The notes beneath the pieces are model-generated. The model was given only the letters and a program-made list of their open reading frames with translations. It was not told the origin of the DNA and made no database searches. Position numbers and translations under genes: made by a program. 64,000 nt of DNA. Origin: Pseudoalteromonas sp. CO133X. Its GTDB lineage: Bacteria > Pseudomonadota > Gammaproteobacteria > Enterobacterales > Alteromonadaceae. Location of the stretch: contig SGPE01000029.1 of assembly GCA_004208945.1 (NCBI GenBank), forward strand, positions 62,001 through 126,000, written 5' to 3'. Below are positions 32,825 through 43,837 of this stretch, in pieces (position 1 is the first letter of the stretch; every line of letters begins with the position of its first letter).

Positions 32825-34653
32825 TGCGATCGTTCTTTTTATTACTCTGTGCGCTATGGCTAATGCCAGCCAGTGCAAGTAATAGCAACTTACTTGGAAA
32901 CTTATTACAGCACCCTGCTGAGCAAACCTTTTTACCCGTTGATCAAGCATTTGTTTTTGACTTTGATCAGCAAGGCAAAACGTTATTTATTGGTTGGGAT
33001 ATTGCGCCAGATTACTATTTGTATAAAAAGAAAATTGAAATTATCGCAAAAGGCGCTGACATTGAAACGCCTGATCTGGGTGAGGGAGTCATCATCGAAG
33101 ATGAGTTTTTTGGTAAGACTGAGGTATTTTTTAATTCTCTCAGTATTATCAATAAAGTCAGTAATGTTACTGAGGGAGCGGTTGTAAAAGTACGTTTTCA
33201 GGGCTGCGCTGAAGCGGGGCTCTGTTATCCGCCAGAAGTGCGTACTATCCCTTTATCTGTGATTGCTGGTGAGCAAGTTTCTGACAATGCGTCAACGGGT
33301 AACGCCTTGGCTGCATTAGGTGTAAATGCTGAGTCAGCTACTGTAAACCAAACGACTATTGATGAGAGCGCCAAGCCAGCTCAAGAGCAATCTTATACTG
33401 ATAAATTGGCATCACAAGGACTACTTACCAATCTAGTTATTTTCTTTTTAGTGGGTATTGGCCTTGCGTTTACACCTTGTGTATTTCCGATGTTCCCTAT
33501 TTTGTCTAGCTTGATCGCGGGTCAACAAAACCTATCAACCAAAAAGGCGTTTTCGTTGTCGTTTGTTTATGTGCAAGGCATGGCCGTCACATACGCTGCA
33601 TTAGGGTTAGTGGTTGCGTCACTGGGTGGCCAAGTGCAAGGGTATTTACAGCATCCGACAGTGCTTATTAGTTTTAGTATTTTATTTGTGCTTTTAGCAA
33701 TGTCGATGTTTGGTTGGTACGAAATTAAGCTGCCAAGTGGCATGATGAATAAGCTCACTCAGGTAAGCAACCAGCAAAAAGGCGGTAACTATGTGGGCGT
33801 CTTTATGATGGGAGTTTTATCTGGCTTGATAGCCTCACCGTGTACAACAGCACCGCTATCGGCAGCGCTTTTATATGTAGCGCAAAGCGGTGACTATCTA
33901 GTGGGTGGTTTAACCTTGTATGTGCTGAGTTTAGGCATGGGCATACCCTTGTTATTGTTAGGTACATCAGGCGGTAAGCTATTACCCAAAGCGGGTGGTT
34001 GGATGGAGCAAGTAAAAACCCTGTTTGGTTTTATCATGCTCGTTGTGCCGCTTATTCTGCTAGAGCGTATTGTCGATATTGACATTATTTGGTTAATGGC
34101 TGGATTGTTAGCACTTGCAACAGCGCTTTATTTACACCATTGGCAAAGTGGGCAATCACAAGGCAAGTTAAAAACTGCATTATGGTTTGCTGCAACTTTA
34201 TTAGTTGTTACTGGTGCGAGTTTAACAAAAAATTATTTTTGGCCCAGCCAAACTTCTGTAGTTGGAGCATCAGCGCAAACACATGGCTTTAAACAAGTTG
34301 CTAATTTAACTGAATTGAAAGAAGAGATTGTTCAGGCAAGTAGCGAAGGGCGTTTAGTGATGGTCGACTTATATGCCGACTGGTGTGTCGCGTGTAAAGA
34401 GTTTGAACATTACACTTTTCCAGATACAGCTGTACAAAGCGAGTTTGCACATTTTGAACTGATCCAAGTTGATTTAACTGAAAGTGACGCTAAAACCATC
34501 GAGCTGATGGAAGAGTACACCGTATTTGGTTTACCGAGTATTTTATTCTTCGACACACAAGGTAATGAGTTAGTTGAGCAACGCGTTACAGGTTTTTTAA
34601 ATGCCAAAGATTTTGCTGAGCATTTAGCAAAAGTACGAAAAACAGCAAAATAA
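32824..34653 (+). CDS. dsbD: Thiol:disulfide interchange protein DsbD
   Basis: Inner-membrane electron conduit carrying thiol reducing power from cytoplasmic thioredoxin to periplasmic DsbC/DsbE-type proteins, 609 aa. Signal peptide, then the periplasmic alpha domain with the Cys pair in GCAEAGLCYPPE, eight-helix membrane domain with FTPCVFPMFPIL and ASPCTTAPLSAAL, and C-terminal thioredoxin-like gamma domain with DWCVACKEFE. All six functional cysteines are present. Confidence 0.97.
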   Translation: MRSFFLLLCALWLMPASASNSNLLGNLLQHPAEQTFLPVDQAFVFDFDQQGKTLFIGWDIAPDYYLYKKKIEIIAKGADIETPDLGEGVIIEDEFFGKTEVFFNSLSIINKVSNVTEGAVVKVRFQGCAEAGLCYPPEVRTIPLSVIAGEQVSDNASTGNALAALGVNAESATVNQTTIDESAKPAQEQSYTDKLASQGLLTNLVIFFLVGIGLAFTPCVFPMFPILSSLIAGQQNLSTKKAFSLSFVYVQGMAVTYAALGLVVASLGGQVQGYLQHPTVLISFSILFVLLAMSMFGWYEIKLPSGMMNKLTQVSNQQKGGNYVGVFMMGVLSGLIASPCTTAPLSAALLYVAQSGDYLVGGLTLYVLSLGMGIPLLLLGTSGGKLLPKAGGWMEQVKTLFGFIMLVVPLILLERIVDIDIIWLMAGLLALATALYLHHWQSGQSQGKLKTALWFAATLLVVTGASLTKNYFWPSQTSVVGASAQTHGFKQVANLTELKEEIVQASSEGRLVMVDLYADWCVACKEFEHYTFPDTAVQSEFAHFELIQVDLTESDAKTIELMEEYTVFGLPSILFFDTQGNELVEQRVTGFLNAKDFAEHLAKVRKTAK

Positions 34654-34676
34654 GCGTAACTTTGCAGCGAAATCTT

Positions 34677-34704
34677 AAAACGCTACTCACTCGAGTGGCG
34701 TTTT
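34677..34704 (+). terminator. Intrinsic terminator of dsbD
   Basis: AAAACGCTACTC and GAGTGGCGTTTT form the stem around ACTC; T-rich sequence follows. Confidence 0.8.
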
Positions 34705-34728
34705 CGTTTTTTATACCACTTTCAATTT

Positions 34729-34760
34729 GCAAATCTAATACATTAGGTTTGCTTTTTTTG
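34729..34760 (+). terminator. Second terminator-like hairpin after dsbD
   Basis: GCAAATCTAA (34729-34738) pairs with TTAGGTTTGC (34743-34752, one G-U) and is followed by seven T. It could be a backup terminator or the end of a short transcript starting between the two hairpins. Confidence 0.7.
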
Positions 34761-35003
34761 AGGATAACTAGTTTTGTTTAGACTCAAAGCGTTTTCCTAA
34801 TGAAGTTGTGTGCCTTGCTATACCTGCTCTTCACTTATTTGGATAGTGATTAGACCAGTATTTTGCTGCTATTTACGTCGAAATATCTATAATAGGTGGT
34901 TAACGTGAGAAATAGTTGCTATTTTTCATTTGAGCCCTTAAGTTAAGGAAGGGTTTAGAGTGAATATAGTTAAACTAGTTACTTAAAGGATATATCGCGT
35001 ATT
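34761..35003. other. Intergenic region before aroQ
   Basis: AT-rich, no gene seen. It must carry the aroQ-accBC promoter. AACTAGTT-type words occur at both ends (about 34767 and 34974), but I attach no function to them. Confidence 0.35.
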
Positions 35004-35456
35004 ATGGCTGCAAAATTAAAGCTTTTAGTTATAAATGGGCCTAATTTAAACATGCTTGGCAAGCGAGAGCCTGAAAAGTACGGCACACAGTCTCTTGGCG
35101 AGATTATGGCTGAACTTAGCAAGGTTGCTGTTAGTCACAATGTTGATTTGGCACATTTTCAAAGCAATAGTGAAGCCGCGCTCATTGAGCGTATTCACCA
35201 AGCTTGGCAAGCGGTTGATGCAATTATTATCAATCCTGCAGCCTATACGCATACCAGCGTCGCATTGCGAGATGCATTATTGAGTATAGACGTTCCCTTT
35301 TACGAGGTGCATTTAAGTAATGTTCATGCTCGAGAAGCATTTCGTCATCATTCGTATTTTTCGGATGTAGCACAAGGCGTTGTAATCGGATTAGGTGCAA
35401 TGGGTTATAAAGTAGCGTTGGAAGCTGCTGTTAACCGATTGCAAAACACACAATAA
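35004..35456 (+). CDS. aroQ: 3-dehydroquinate dehydratase, type II
   Basis: Third step of the shikimate pathway, 150-aa dodecameric flavodoxin-like enzyme. [17 protein letters not shown] carries the active-site Tyr/Arg loop; [16 protein letters not shown] and [16 protein letters not shown] hold the substrate residues. The order aroQ-accB-accC is widely conserved. Confidence 0.97.
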   Translation: MAAKLKLLVINGPNLNMLGKREPEKYGTQSLGEIMAELSKVAVSHNVDLAHFQSNSEAALIERIHQAWQAVDAIIINPAAYTHTSVALRDALLSIDVPFYEVHLSNVHAREAFRHHSYFSDVAQGVVIGLGAMGYKVALEAAVNRLQNTQ

Positions 35457-35487
35457 TTTTTAAATAAACTAACAGGCGGGTCGTTCA

Positions 35488-35952
35488 ATGGATATTCGCA
35501 AGATCAAAAAACTTATCGAATTAGTAGAAGAATCTGGTATTGCTGAATTAGAAATCACTGAAGGTGAAGAGTCAGTACGCATCAATCGTAACAATATGTC
35601 TGCAGCACCTGCAATGCAGTATGCACCACAACAGTTTGCAGCACCTGCGCCAGCAGCGGCACCAGCTCCAGTAGCAGAGGCACCAGCAGCAGAAGCGGCT
35701 GCTCCAGCTGCACCGACTGGCCACCAAGTTAAATCACCTATGGTAGGTTCATTCTACTCAGCAGCTTCTCCTGAAGCAGCACCTTATGTAGAGGTAGGTT
35801 CTAAAGTAAATGTTGGCGATACGTTATGTATCGTTGAAGCAATGAAGATGATGAACCAAATCGAATCTGATAAAGCAGGCACAGTAAAAGCTATTTTAGT
35901 TGAAAATGGCGAGCCGGTAGAATTCGATCAACCTTTATTCATCATTGAATAA
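35488..35952 (+). CDS. accB: Biotin carboxyl carrier protein of acetyl-CoA carboxylase
   Basis: 154 aa. N-terminal [18 protein letters not shown] segment, an Ala/Pro linker (about residues 40-80) and a biotinyl domain with the biotinylated lysine in [11 protein letters not shown]. Carries carboxybiotin between AccC and AccAD. 31 bases after aroQ. Confidence 0.97.
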   Translation: MDIRKIKKLIELVEESGIAELEITEGEESVRINRNNMSAAPAMQYAPQQFAAPAPAAAPAPVAEAPAAEAAAPAAPTGHQVKSPMVGSFYSAASPEAAPYVEVGSKVNVGDTLCIVEAMKMMNQIESDKAGTVKAILVENGEPVEFDQPLFIIE

Positions 35953-35975
35953 TAGTGCAACAAAAGGCCAACTCT

Positions 35976-37316
35976 ATGTTAGATAAAGTAGTCATTGCAA
36001 ACCGAGGTGAAATTGCACTTCGCGTATTGCGCGCCTGCAAAGAGCTTGGGATCAAAACTGTTGCTGTGCATTCAACGGCAGACCGTGATCTTAAGCACGT
36101 GTTACTGGCAGACGAAACAATTTGTATTGGTAAACCAGCAGCTACTGAAAGTTACTTAGATATTCCGCGCATTATTGCAGCGGCAGAAGTAACAGATGCG
36201 GTTGCGATTCACCCAGGTTACGGTTTCTTATCTGAAAATGCAGACTTTGCTGATCAAGTTGAGCAAAGCGGCTTTGTATTTATCGGTCCTAAAGGCGACA
36301 CGATTCGTTTAATGGGTGATAAAGTTTCTGCAATTGAAGCAATGCGTAAAGCCGGTGTACCTTGTGTACCAGGCTCTGATGGCCCATTAACGGCTGACAG
36401 CGAACGTAATATCCAAATCGCTAAGCGTATTGGTTACCCTGTAATCATTAAAGCAGCAGGCGGCGGCGGTGGTCGTGGTATGCGTGTTGTACGTAATGAG
36501 AAAGAGCTAATTGATTCAATCGCACTTACACAGCAAGAAGCGAAACAGTTCTTCGGTAATGGTATGGTTTACATGGAGAAATTCCTTGAAAACCCACGTC
36601 ATATCGAAGTACAAGTACTTGCCGATGGTCAAGGTAATGCGGTTCATTTAGGTGAGCGTGATTGTTCAATGCAGCGTCGTCACCAAAAAGTAGTTGAAGA
36701 AGCGCCAGCACCAGGTATCACGGCTGAAATGCGTAAATTCATCGGCGACCGCTGTACTCGTGCATGTATCGAAATTGGTTATCGCGGTGCAGGTACGTTC
36801 GAATTCTTATACGAAAACGGCGAGTTCTATTTCATCGAAATGAATACCCGTATTCAGGTTGAGCACCCAGTAACAGAAATGGTCACTGGCGTTGACTTAA
36901 TCAAAGAACAGCTAAAAATTGCAGCTGGTCAACCATTATCATTCACACAAGAAGATGTGGTTATTCGTGGTCATGCAATTGAGTGTCGTATAAATGCGGA
37001 AGACCCTGAAACGTTTATTCCATCACCAGGTAAAATCACGCGATTCCACCCTGCTGGCGGATTAGGTATTCGTTGGGACAGCCACATTTACGCAGATTAC
37101 ACAGTACCACCTCATTACGATTCAATGATTGGTAAGCTTATCTGTTATGGTGAAAACCGTGATGTAGCAATTGCCCGTTCACGTAATGCACTGAACGAAT
37201 TAGTGATTGATGGTATTAAGACGAATACACCACTGCACAAGAAAATTTTGTCAGATGAAAACTTCCAAAATGGTGGAACCAATATCCACTATTTAGAGAA
37301 AAAATTAGGTCTGTAA
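35976..37316 (+). CDS. accC: Biotin carboxylase subunit of acetyl-CoA carboxylase
   Basis: ATP-grasp enzyme, 446 aa. [35 protein letters not shown], the glycine loop [11 protein letters not shown] and [18 protein letters not shown] are all present. The ATG at 35976 matches the family start and follows AAAAGG; the frame is open 7 codons further upstream. Last gene of the aroQ-accBC unit. Confidence 0.98.
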   Translation: MLDKVVIANRGEIALRVLRACKELGIKTVAVHSTADRDLKHVLLADETICIGKPAATESYLDIPRIIAAAEVTDAVAIHPGYGFLSENADFADQVEQSGFVFIGPKGDTIRLMGDKVSAIEAMRKAGVPCVPGSDGPLTADSERNIQIAKRIGYPVIIKAAGGGGGRGMRVVRNEKELIDSIALTQQEAKQFFGNGMVYMEKFLENPRHIEVQVLADGQGNAVHLGERDCSMQRRHQKVVEEAPAPGITAEMRKFIGDRCTRACIEIGYRGAGTFEFLYENGEFYFIEMNTRIQVEHPVTEMVTGVDLIKEQLKIAAGQPLSFTQEDVVIRGHAIECRINAEDPETFIPSPGKITRFHPAGGLGIRWDSHIYADYTVPPHYDSMIGKLICYGENRDVAIARSRNALNELVIDGIKTNTPLHKKILSDENFQNGGTNIHYLEKKLGL

Positions 37317-37332
37317 ATCGTTTTAAATTGAA

Positions 37333-37360
37333 AAAGCCGGCACTTTGCCGGCTTTTTTGT
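37333..37360 (+). terminator. Intrinsic terminator of accBC
   Basis: AAAGCCGGCA / TGCCGGCTTT stem, CTT loop, then T run. Confidence 0.9.
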
Positions 37361-37452
37361 GTCTGATTGAAGGTATGCTGGATTCTCGCCTTAAAAAAAT
37401 ATTCTGGTATGATTAATAAAGTAATGTGTTTCAAGTATTTCATGAGGTAATA

Positions 37453-37923
37453 ATGACCAACAGCGTTGGCTTTCCATTGGCAGATGAAGCTGCCACAGTA
37501 AATATGGGCAAGCAACTTGCAATATTAATGGAGCAAGGGGCTGTGATTTATTTACATGGAGACTTAGGTGCCGGTAAAACCACCTTAACGCGTGGTATTG
37601 TGCAAGGTTTTGGTCATCAAGGTAAGGTTAAGAGTCCCACTTATACACTGGTTGAGCCGTACCAATTAGCTAAAGCTGATATTTATCACTTTGATTTATA
37701 TCGCTTGGGCGACCCTGAAGAGCTTGAGTATATGGGGATCCGTGACTATTTTTCTCCACACGCTATTTGCGTAGTAGAGTGGCCTGAAAAAGGGGGAGAG
37801 TTTATACCCACGCCAGATCTTGATGTTACATTACGCTATGAAGGTGAGGCACGTGCTATTTTAATAAATAGTTTAACTGAGCGTGGCCATTCGATTGTAG
37901 AGAAATTGAAGAGCACGCAATAA
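37453..37923 (+). CDS. tsaE: tRNA N6-threonylcarbamoyladenosine biosynthesis ATPase TsaE
   Basis: 156-aa P-loop protein that powers the TsaBD complex making t6A37. Walker A is GDLGAGKTTLTRG; SPTYTLVEPY and FDLYRLGDPEELEYMGIRDYF follow. The ATG at 37453 is preceded by GAGGTAATA, which selects it over the upstream in-frame ATG at 37426. First gene of the tsaE-amiB-mutL-miaA-hfq-hflXKC series. Confidence 0.95.
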   Translation: MTNSVGFPLADEAATVNMGKQLAILMEQGAVIYLHGDLGAGKTTLTRGIVQGFGHQGKVKSPTYTLVEPYQLAKADIYHFDLYRLGDPEELEYMGIRDYFSPHAICVVEWPEKGGEFIPTPDLDVTLRYEGEARAILINSLTERGHSIVEKLKSTQ

Positions 37924-37956
37924 TAAACAGATAAAAATAAAGGTGTATTAGCAAAA

Positions 37957-39300
37957 ATGGGTCGTTGTACATTTAAACTATTAACTATCTTAATGTTTTT
38001 GGTTGTAAGCCAAGTTGCGCTTGCACAAAATACAATTAATAGCGTACGTGTGTGGCCTTCCCCAGACAACACTCGGGTGGTGTTTGACTTAGATGATAAG
38101 CCTGACTTTAGCTATTTTATGCTGAAAAACCCAAGCCGTTTAGTCATTGACTTGAAAGACACTGACAAACTTAAAACGTTGCCAAGTATTCCTAAAGAAC
38201 ATCAAATTGTATCTAAATTACGTTACTCAAAACCTAAAGATGCAAAAAGCGTTCGTTTTGTATTTGAACTAGCCGGTGCAGCGAAGCCTGTTGTGTTTGC
38301 TTTATTACCAACAGGTCCTTATAAGCATCGTTTAGTTGTTGACTTACATGATAAAAGCTATCAATCGGCGCCCGCCGCGACAAACAGCACACCAGTTAAG
38401 AAAAGAGCAATAAACCAAGAGCGTGATATTGTGATTGCGATTGACGCGGGACACGGTGGTGAAGACCCAGGCTCAATAGGTCCATCTGGTACCTATGAAA
38501 AAGATATTACATTACAAATTGCTAAGCGACTCGAGCGTATGATTGACGCTGAACGAGGCATGATCTCGCGTATGGTACGCCGAGGCGATTATTTTGTGAA
38601 TTTAAATACCCGTACTAGTCGAGCTCGCGAGAAAAAAGCAGATTTCTTTGTGTCAATTCATGCTGATGCGTTTACCAGTCCTCAGCCTAGTGGTGCATCA
38701 GTGTGGGTGCTATCACTGCGTCGTGCCAATTCAGAGATTGGTAAGTGGCTAGAGGATAAAGAAAAACATTCAGAGTTGCTCGGTGGCGCAGCCGGTGTGT
38801 TGAAAGACACAGCAAGCGAAAAGTATTTAGCCCAAGCACTGCTTGATATGTCAATGGACCACTCAATGAAAACAGGCTTTAGCGTTGCAGAAGAAGTGAT
38901 GAATGAGCTAAAAAAAGTGGCTAAAATGCATAAGAAACGTCCTCAAGCAGCAAGCTTTGCTGTTCTTAAATCGCCAGATATCCCTTCTATTTTGGTAGAA
39001 ACGGGGTTCATTTCTAACCCTAGAGAAGAGCGTTTATTAAAATCAGCTAATTACCAAGAGCGTCTAGCAGAAGCAATCTTTAAGTCTCTAAAAAGTTATT
39101 ATCTACAAAATCCACCCGACGACTCATTATTTGCGAAGTTAAAGGCGCAATACCCTACCAAGCATAAAGTAAGGCCAGGTGAGTCATTAAGTATGTTAGC
39201 GAATCGTTATGGCACATCCGTTAATAAACTCAAAACGGTTAATAATTTAAAATCAAACACCTTGTTCATTGGTCAAGAGCTTGATATTCCGCAAAGTTAA
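37957..39300 (+). CDS. amiB: N-acetylmuramoyl-L-alanine amidase AmiB
   Basis: Periplasmic cell-separation amidase, 447 aa. Signal peptide (to ALAQ), AMIN domain (about 25-125), Amidase_3 zinc domain with [19 protein letters not shown] and [12 protein letters not shown], and a C-terminal LysM ([17 protein letters not shown]). Full length for AmiB/AmiC. Confidence 0.96.
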   Translation: MGRCTFKLLTILMFLVVSQVALAQNTINSVRVWPSPDNTRVVFDLDDKPDFSYFMLKNPSRLVIDLKDTDKLKTLPSIPKEHQIVSKLRYSKPKDAKSVRFVFELAGAAKPVVFALLPTGPYKHRLVVDLHDKSYQSAPAATNSTPVKKRAINQERDIVIAIDAGHGGEDPGSIGPSGTYEKDITLQIAKRLERMIDAERGMISRMVRRGDYFVNLNTRTSRAREKKADFFVSIHADAFTSPQPSGASVWVLSLRRANSEIGKWLEDKEKHSELLGGAAGVLKDTASEKYLAQALLDMSMDHSMKTGFSVAEEVMNELKKVAKMHKKRPQAASFAVLKSPDIPSILVETGFISNPREERLLKSANYQERLAEAIFKSLKSYYLQNPPDDSLFAKLKAQYPTKHKVRPGESLSMLANRYGTSVNKLKTVNNLKSNTLFIGQELDIPQS

Positions 39301-39323
39301 TCAATTTTTGTGTTAGGAAGATT

Positions 39324-41162
39324 ATGAGTATTGAAATATTACCTGCACGATTGGCTAACCAAATTGCAGCAGGGGAAGTGGTGGAACGGCCCGCCTCGGT
39401 TGTCAAAGAGCTTGTAGAAAATAGTTTAGATGCAGGTGGCACACGAATTCAGATTGATATTGAACGAGGCGGCCATAAGCTCATACGCATTCGCGATAAT
39501 GGTAGCGGCATCAGTAAAGACGAGTTAACTTTAGCTCTCTCACGCCATGCAACCAGCAAATTAAAGTCACTCGATGACCTTGAAAATATTTGCTCACTGG
39601 GTTTTCGAGGGGAAGCTTTGGCCTCAATAAGCTCGGTATCGCGATTAACGCTAAGTTCAAAACCAAAAGATCAAGAAGCAGCGTGGCAAGCCTTTGCTGA
39701 AGGGCGTGATATGGCTGTGCAAATAAAGCCAACAGCTCACCCAGATGGCACCACTATTGAAGTTAAAGATTTATTTTTTAACACCCCCGCACGACGCAAA
39801 TTTCTGCGCACAGAAAAAACAGAGTTTTCACATATTGATGAGCTTATAAAGCGGATTGCATTGAGCCGGTTTGATGTCTCAATTACGTTAACGCATAACG
39901 GCAAAGTTGTGCGTCAATACCGTGCAAAGCCTAGCCCAGAACAAGCAATTAGCCGTGTTGCACAAGTTGCCGGTAAAGTCTTTAGTGAACAAGGTTTGCA
40001 TATTCAATCTGGTGAAGCAGGGTTAATGCTAAGAGGGTGGGTACTGCCTGTTGGTTCAAGCAATACGACTCAGTATACCTATGTGAATAACCGCATGATG
40101 CGCGACAAACTTATTTTGCATGCAATTCGCCAAGCATTTGAAGAAGTTGCAGGTTCTGAGGAATTACCTGGCTTTGTTATCTACATTGATATTGACCCAC
40201 GTCAGGTCGATGTAAACGTGCATCCAGCCAAGCATGAAGTACGTTTTCATCAAGGCCGTTTAGTGCATGACTTTATTTTGCAGGCAATAAAACAAGTTGT
40301 GGTGCCGCTGCAGCATGAAGCTGGTTTTACTGAGCACAATGACACGGCTTTTCAGCAGGCCCCGTTTGCAGAGTCGAGTCAGAGCAGCACGCAGTTAAGC
40401 TATACTGCATCAGTGCCTACAGAGCACTATGATTATCCTAAATCAGATTTACAGCCAACACGCTCAGCGAGTTACTCTGGCACAACAGGGCGTTCCAAAG
40501 GGGGTGTTAGTCGCGACAGCCAAGGGCGTAGTAAAACATCACATCAAGATGTCAATGCATTTTATCAAGGGATCAGTGAGCAACATGCTGCGCATTTTGA
40601 TCAAGTACGGCCTGAGCCAAGCATTGCCACACCGGTTGTGGAGCAGACAAAACTTGCTAAGCTCATTCACGTGCACGAAGGTGAATGCGTATTTAGTGAA
40701 GATAACCAACTATTTGCTGCGCATTTTAAGCATGCTTTAGCACTCGACTGGCAAGCGTACGTAGAGCAAGCAGGTAGCCTTGAGGGCAAAGCTTTGTTGT
40801 TACCTGTGCGAGTAAACACAAGTGCTGATGATATTAGTGCTTTAAATGCTCAGCAGTCGTGGTTTACCCTGCTAGGTTTTGATTTAGTGATTGAAAAGCA
40901 ATTTGTGATGGTTAAAAAGCTTCCGCCGTGTGTCTATTTACTTGATGTTAGCAATGCTATTGAGCGGCTCATCATTGCTTGCAAAACTTCGCCAAGTTCC
41001 CTCGATGCATGGCTAAATTGGTTAGCTCAGCAGATTCCGACACGTTATTACACAAGCCAAGCCTTTATGGAGCAAGTTGCTCGGTTAGAAAATAATCCAC
41101 AAACTATGCAACGTTTACGTCAAAAAGCGGTTAAAATAGAACTATCTCAGTTTTTAAACTAA
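39324..41162 (+). CDS. mutL: DNA mismatch repair protein MutL
   Basis: 612-aa GHKL ATPase coupling MutS recognition to strand incision. N-terminal motifs [29 protein letters not shown] and NTPARRKFL are intact. A poorly conserved linker (about 340-430) leads to the dimerisation domain. The endonuclease DQHAxHERI motif is absent, as in E. coli MutL, implying a MutH/Dam-directed system. Confidence 0.97.
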   Translation: MSIEILPARLANQIAAGEVVERPASVVKELVENSLDAGGTRIQIDIERGGHKLIRIRDNGSGISKDELTLALSRHATSKLKSLDDLENICSLGFRGEALASISSVSRLTLSSKPKDQEAAWQAFAEGRDMAVQIKPTAHPDGTTIEVKDLFFNTPARRKFLRTEKTEFSHIDELIKRIALSRFDVSITLTHNGKVVRQYRAKPSPEQAISRVAQVAGKVFSEQGLHIQSGEAGLMLRGWVLPVGSSNTTQYTYVNNRMMRDKLILHAIRQAFEEVAGSEELPGFVIYIDIDPRQVDVNVHPAKHEVRFHQGRLVHDFILQAIKQVVVPLQHEAGFTEHNDTAFQQAPFAESSQSSTQLSYTASVPTEHYDYPKSDLQPTRSASYSGTTGRSKGGVSRDSQGRSKTSHQDVNAFYQGISEQHAAHFDQVRPEPSIATPVVEQTKLAKLIHVHEGECVFSEDNQLFAAHFKHALALDWQAYVEQAGSLEGKALLLPVRVNTSADDISALNAQQSWFTLLGFDLVIEKQFVMVKKLPPCVYLLDVSNAIERLIIACKTSPSSLDAWLNWLAQQIPTRYYTSQAFMEQVARLENNPQTMQRLRQKAVKIELSQFLN

Positions 41163-41177
41163 GCAAGGTATTTAGGC

Positions 41178-42095
41178 TTGAATAACTTACCCGTGATTTT
41201 TTTAATGGGACCAACCGCTGCAGGGAAAACAGACTTAGCAATTTCGCTGTGTGAGCATTTAAACACAGAAATAATCAGTGTAGATTCAGCGCTGGTGTAC
41301 AAAGATATGGATATCGGTACAGCCAAGCCAGATGCTGATGAATTAGTACGAGCGCCTCATCATCTAATTGATATTATTGATCCTGCGGAAAGTTATTCAG
41401 TTGCTGATTTTCGTCGCGATGCGATTGAAAAGATTGATCTATTTCACAAGCAAGGTAAAGTACCTGTATTAGTTGGCGGTACAATGATGTACTTTAAGTC
41501 ATTGATTGATGGTTTGTCGCCACTACCAGAGGCATCACCCGAAGTGCGGGCTGAACTCGAAAAGGAAGCAAAGCAGTTTGGTTGGCCACATTTGCACGCA
41601 GAGCTCGTTAAAATCGATCCTGAGGCTGCGAATAAAATGAGTGAAAATGATTCACAACGTATTAATCGTGCGCTCGAAGTTTTTCGTATAACTGGCAAAA
41701 CAATGACAGAGCTACAAAAACAAAAGCAGCCAGCGCTTCCTTATACTTTTCATCAATTTGCTATCGCGCCTGCCGATCGCAGCGTTTTACACCAGCGAAT
41801 TGAGAAAAGGTTTAAAATAATGCTTGAACAGGGGTTTGAAAATGAAGTTTCATCCCTATATAAACGTAAGGATTTACACCCAGATCTACCTTCGATTCGT
41901 TGCGTAGGTTATAGACAAATGTGGGATTACATTGCAGGCGAAATTGACTATGATGAAATGGTCTTTCGTGGTGTTGCTGCCACGCGCCAGCTTGCCAAGA
42001 GGCAGTTAACTTGGCTAAGAGGTTGGCCTGATGTTACATGGTTGGCCACGGGTGATGAAGAAAACTTGCAACGTGTAGTAAGTTCGCTAAGCTAG
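41178..42095 (+). CDS. miaA: tRNA dimethylallyltransferase
   Basis: Adds the isopentenyl group to A37 of tRNAs reading UNN codons, 305 aa. P-loop [13 protein letters not shown] and [16 protein letters not shown] are diagnostic. The start is a TTG (41178) after TTTAGG; no suitable ATG exists near the conserved N-terminus. 16 bases after mutL. Confidence 0.96.
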   Translation: MNNLPVIFLMGPTAAGKTDLAISLCEHLNTEIISVDSALVYKDMDIGTAKPDADELVRAPHHLIDIIDPAESYSVADFRRDAIEKIDLFHKQGKVPVLVGGTMMYFKSLIDGLSPLPEASPEVRAELEKEAKQFGWPHLHAELVKIDPEAANKMSENDSQRINRALEVFRITGKTMTELQKQKQPALPYTFHQFAIAPADRSVLHQRIEKRFKIMLEQGFENEVSSLYKRKDLHPDLPSIRCVGYRQMWDYIAGEIDYDEMVFRGVAATRQLAKRQLTWLRGWPDVTWLATGDEENLQRVVSSLS

Positions 42096-42175
42096 TAGTA
42101 GTTGAAAAATTTTTAGCTTTGTTAAATTAGTTCAGCTACTTAATTATAATAACACCTAGAACGAAGGAAAATAAC

Positions 42176-42439
42176 ATGGCAAAAGGCCAGTCGTTACAAG
42201 ACCCATTTTTGAATGCGTTACGTCGTGAGCGCATTCCAGTATCAATCTTTTTGGTTAATGGCATTAAGTTACAGGGTAAAATCCAGTCATTTGACCAATT
42301 TGTTATTTTACTTGAAAACACCGTGAATCAAATGGTGTATAAACACGCTATTTCTACCGTAGTTCCAGCGCGTACTGTTAACTTCCAAGGTGCACAAGGA
42401 AGCGATGATTCAGAAGAGCAAGAGCCTGGAAATTTTTAA
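42176..42439 (+). CDS. hfq: RNA chaperone Hfq
   Basis: 87-aa Sm-like hexamer that pairs small RNAs with mRNAs. [29 protein letters not shown] and [10 protein letters not shown] are the Sm motifs. The C-terminal tail is short and acidic compared with E. coli Hfq. RBS AAGGAA. Confidence 0.98.
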   Translation: MAKGQSLQDPFLNALRRERIPVSIFLVNGIKLQGKIQSFDQFVILLENTVNQMVYKHAISTVVPARTVNFQGAQGSDDSEEQEPGNF

Positions 42440-42456
42440 ATTTAGGAGCGTAATGC

Positions 42457-43746
42457 TTGTTTGACCGTTATGAAGCCGGCGAACAGGCAGTTTTAGTTCA
42501 TATCGACTTACCTAAAGAAGGGGATCGTGAAGATCTTCATGAATTAGAGTTGTTGGTATCTTCTGCTGGTGTTAGTAGTTTGGCGATTGTGCAAGGCAGT
42601 CGTCAAGCACCACATCCGAAACTTTTCGTCGGTACCGGAAAAGCAGAAGAGATCGCTGAAACTGTCAAAATCCACAATGCAGATGTCATCATTTTCAACC
42701 ATCAACTAAGCCCGTCACAGGAACGTAACTTAGAGAGCGTTTGTCAGTGTCGTGTACTTGATCGTACGAGTTTGATCCTTGATATTTTTGCCCAGCGAGC
42801 GCGTACTCATGAAGGTAAACTTCAAGTTGAGTTGGCTCAGCTACGTCACATTTCAACACGCTTGATCCGTGGTTGGACTCACCTTGAGCGCCAAAAAGGT
42901 GGGATAGGTTTACGTGGTCCTGGTGAGACACAGCTTGAAACCGATAGGCGACTTTTACGTGCAAGGATTAAGAATATTCGTGCACGTTTAGATAAGGTTG
43001 CTGTGCAACGTGAACAGGGGCGACGAGCGCGTACCCGTAATGAAATACCCACAGTCTCGTTAGTTGGTTACACTAACGCAGGCAAATCGACCCTGTTTAA
43101 TAGAATAACAGATTCAGATGTGTATGCAGCTGACCAATTATTTGCAACACTTGATCCAACATTGCGTAAGTTAGATATTGGCGATGTAGGTCCGGTAATC
43201 CTCGCGGATACAGTTGGATTTATTCGTCACTTACCACATGATTTAGTGGCAGCTTTTAAAGCAACATTAACTGAAACCCGTGAAGCTGATTTACAGCTAC
43301 ATGTTATTGATGTAGCAGACCCGCGCCGTAAAGAGAATATTGAGCAAGTTCAGTCAGTTTTAAAAGAAATTGAAGCAGATGAAGTGCCGCAATTATTAGT
43401 GTATAACAAAATTGATGCGCTAGATGACGTTGCGCCACGTATAGATAGAAACGATGAAGGCCAGCCGATTAGAGTGTGGTTATCTGCTCGAACGGGTGTG
43501 GGTTGTGAGTTATTGTCAGAGGCAATTAATGAGCTGCTAGCAAAGAAAATGCTGGCAGAGTCACTTAAATTACCTCCGCAGCATGGTCGTATTCGAGCTG
43601 CACTATTTAACCTAAATGCCGTTCATGAAGAGTGCTTTGATGAACATGGTAACTGGTTGCTTTCGGTTCGTTTACCGATGGCTGAGTGGAATCGTTTGAA
43701 AAAAGAAATGGGACAGGATCTCGATTCTTTTATAGTTACGGACTAA
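42457..43746 (+). CDS. hflX: Ribosome-associated GTPase HflX
   Basis: GTPase that splits stalled 70S ribosomes, 429 aa. N-terminal HflX domain (LFVGTGKAEEI, VIFNHQLSPSQERNLE), then the G domain with GYTNAGKSTLFN, DTVGFIRHLPHDLV and YNKID. The start is TTG (42457) after TTAGGAGCG; the ATG at 42453 is out of frame and closes after three codons. Confidence 0.96.
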   Translation: MFDRYEAGEQAVLVHIDLPKEGDREDLHELELLVSSAGVSSLAIVQGSRQAPHPKLFVGTGKAEEIAETVKIHNADVIIFNHQLSPSQERNLESVCQCRVLDRTSLILDIFAQRARTHEGKLQVELAQLRHISTRLIRGWTHLERQKGGIGLRGPGETQLETDRRLLRARIKNIRARLDKVAVQREQGRRARTRNEIPTVSLVGYTNAGKSTLFNRITDSDVYAADQLFATLDPTLRKLDIGDVGPVILADTVGFIRHLPHDLVAAFKATLTETREADLQLHVIDVADPRRKENIEQVQSVLKEIEADEVPQLLVYNKIDALDDVAPRIDRNDEGQPIRVWLSARTGVGCELLSEAINELLAKKMLAESLKLPPQHGRIRAALFNLNAVHEECFDEHGNWLLSVRLPMAEWNRLKKEMGQDLDSFIVTD

Positions 43747-43837
43747 AAATCGTCAGCATTTGTTAATTTTAGTATGAGAAATGCTGTAGATTTGATAGAT
43801 TTAACCCAATTCATTTAGATAACAATGGAGTATAGCT

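Noticed and set aside
34711-34760. A sequence resembling a degenerate end of the 47.5 kb MITE (ATACCA... TTTTGAGG).
   Set aside because: Only a few short words agree and the partner end is missing; the stem is better explained as a terminator.
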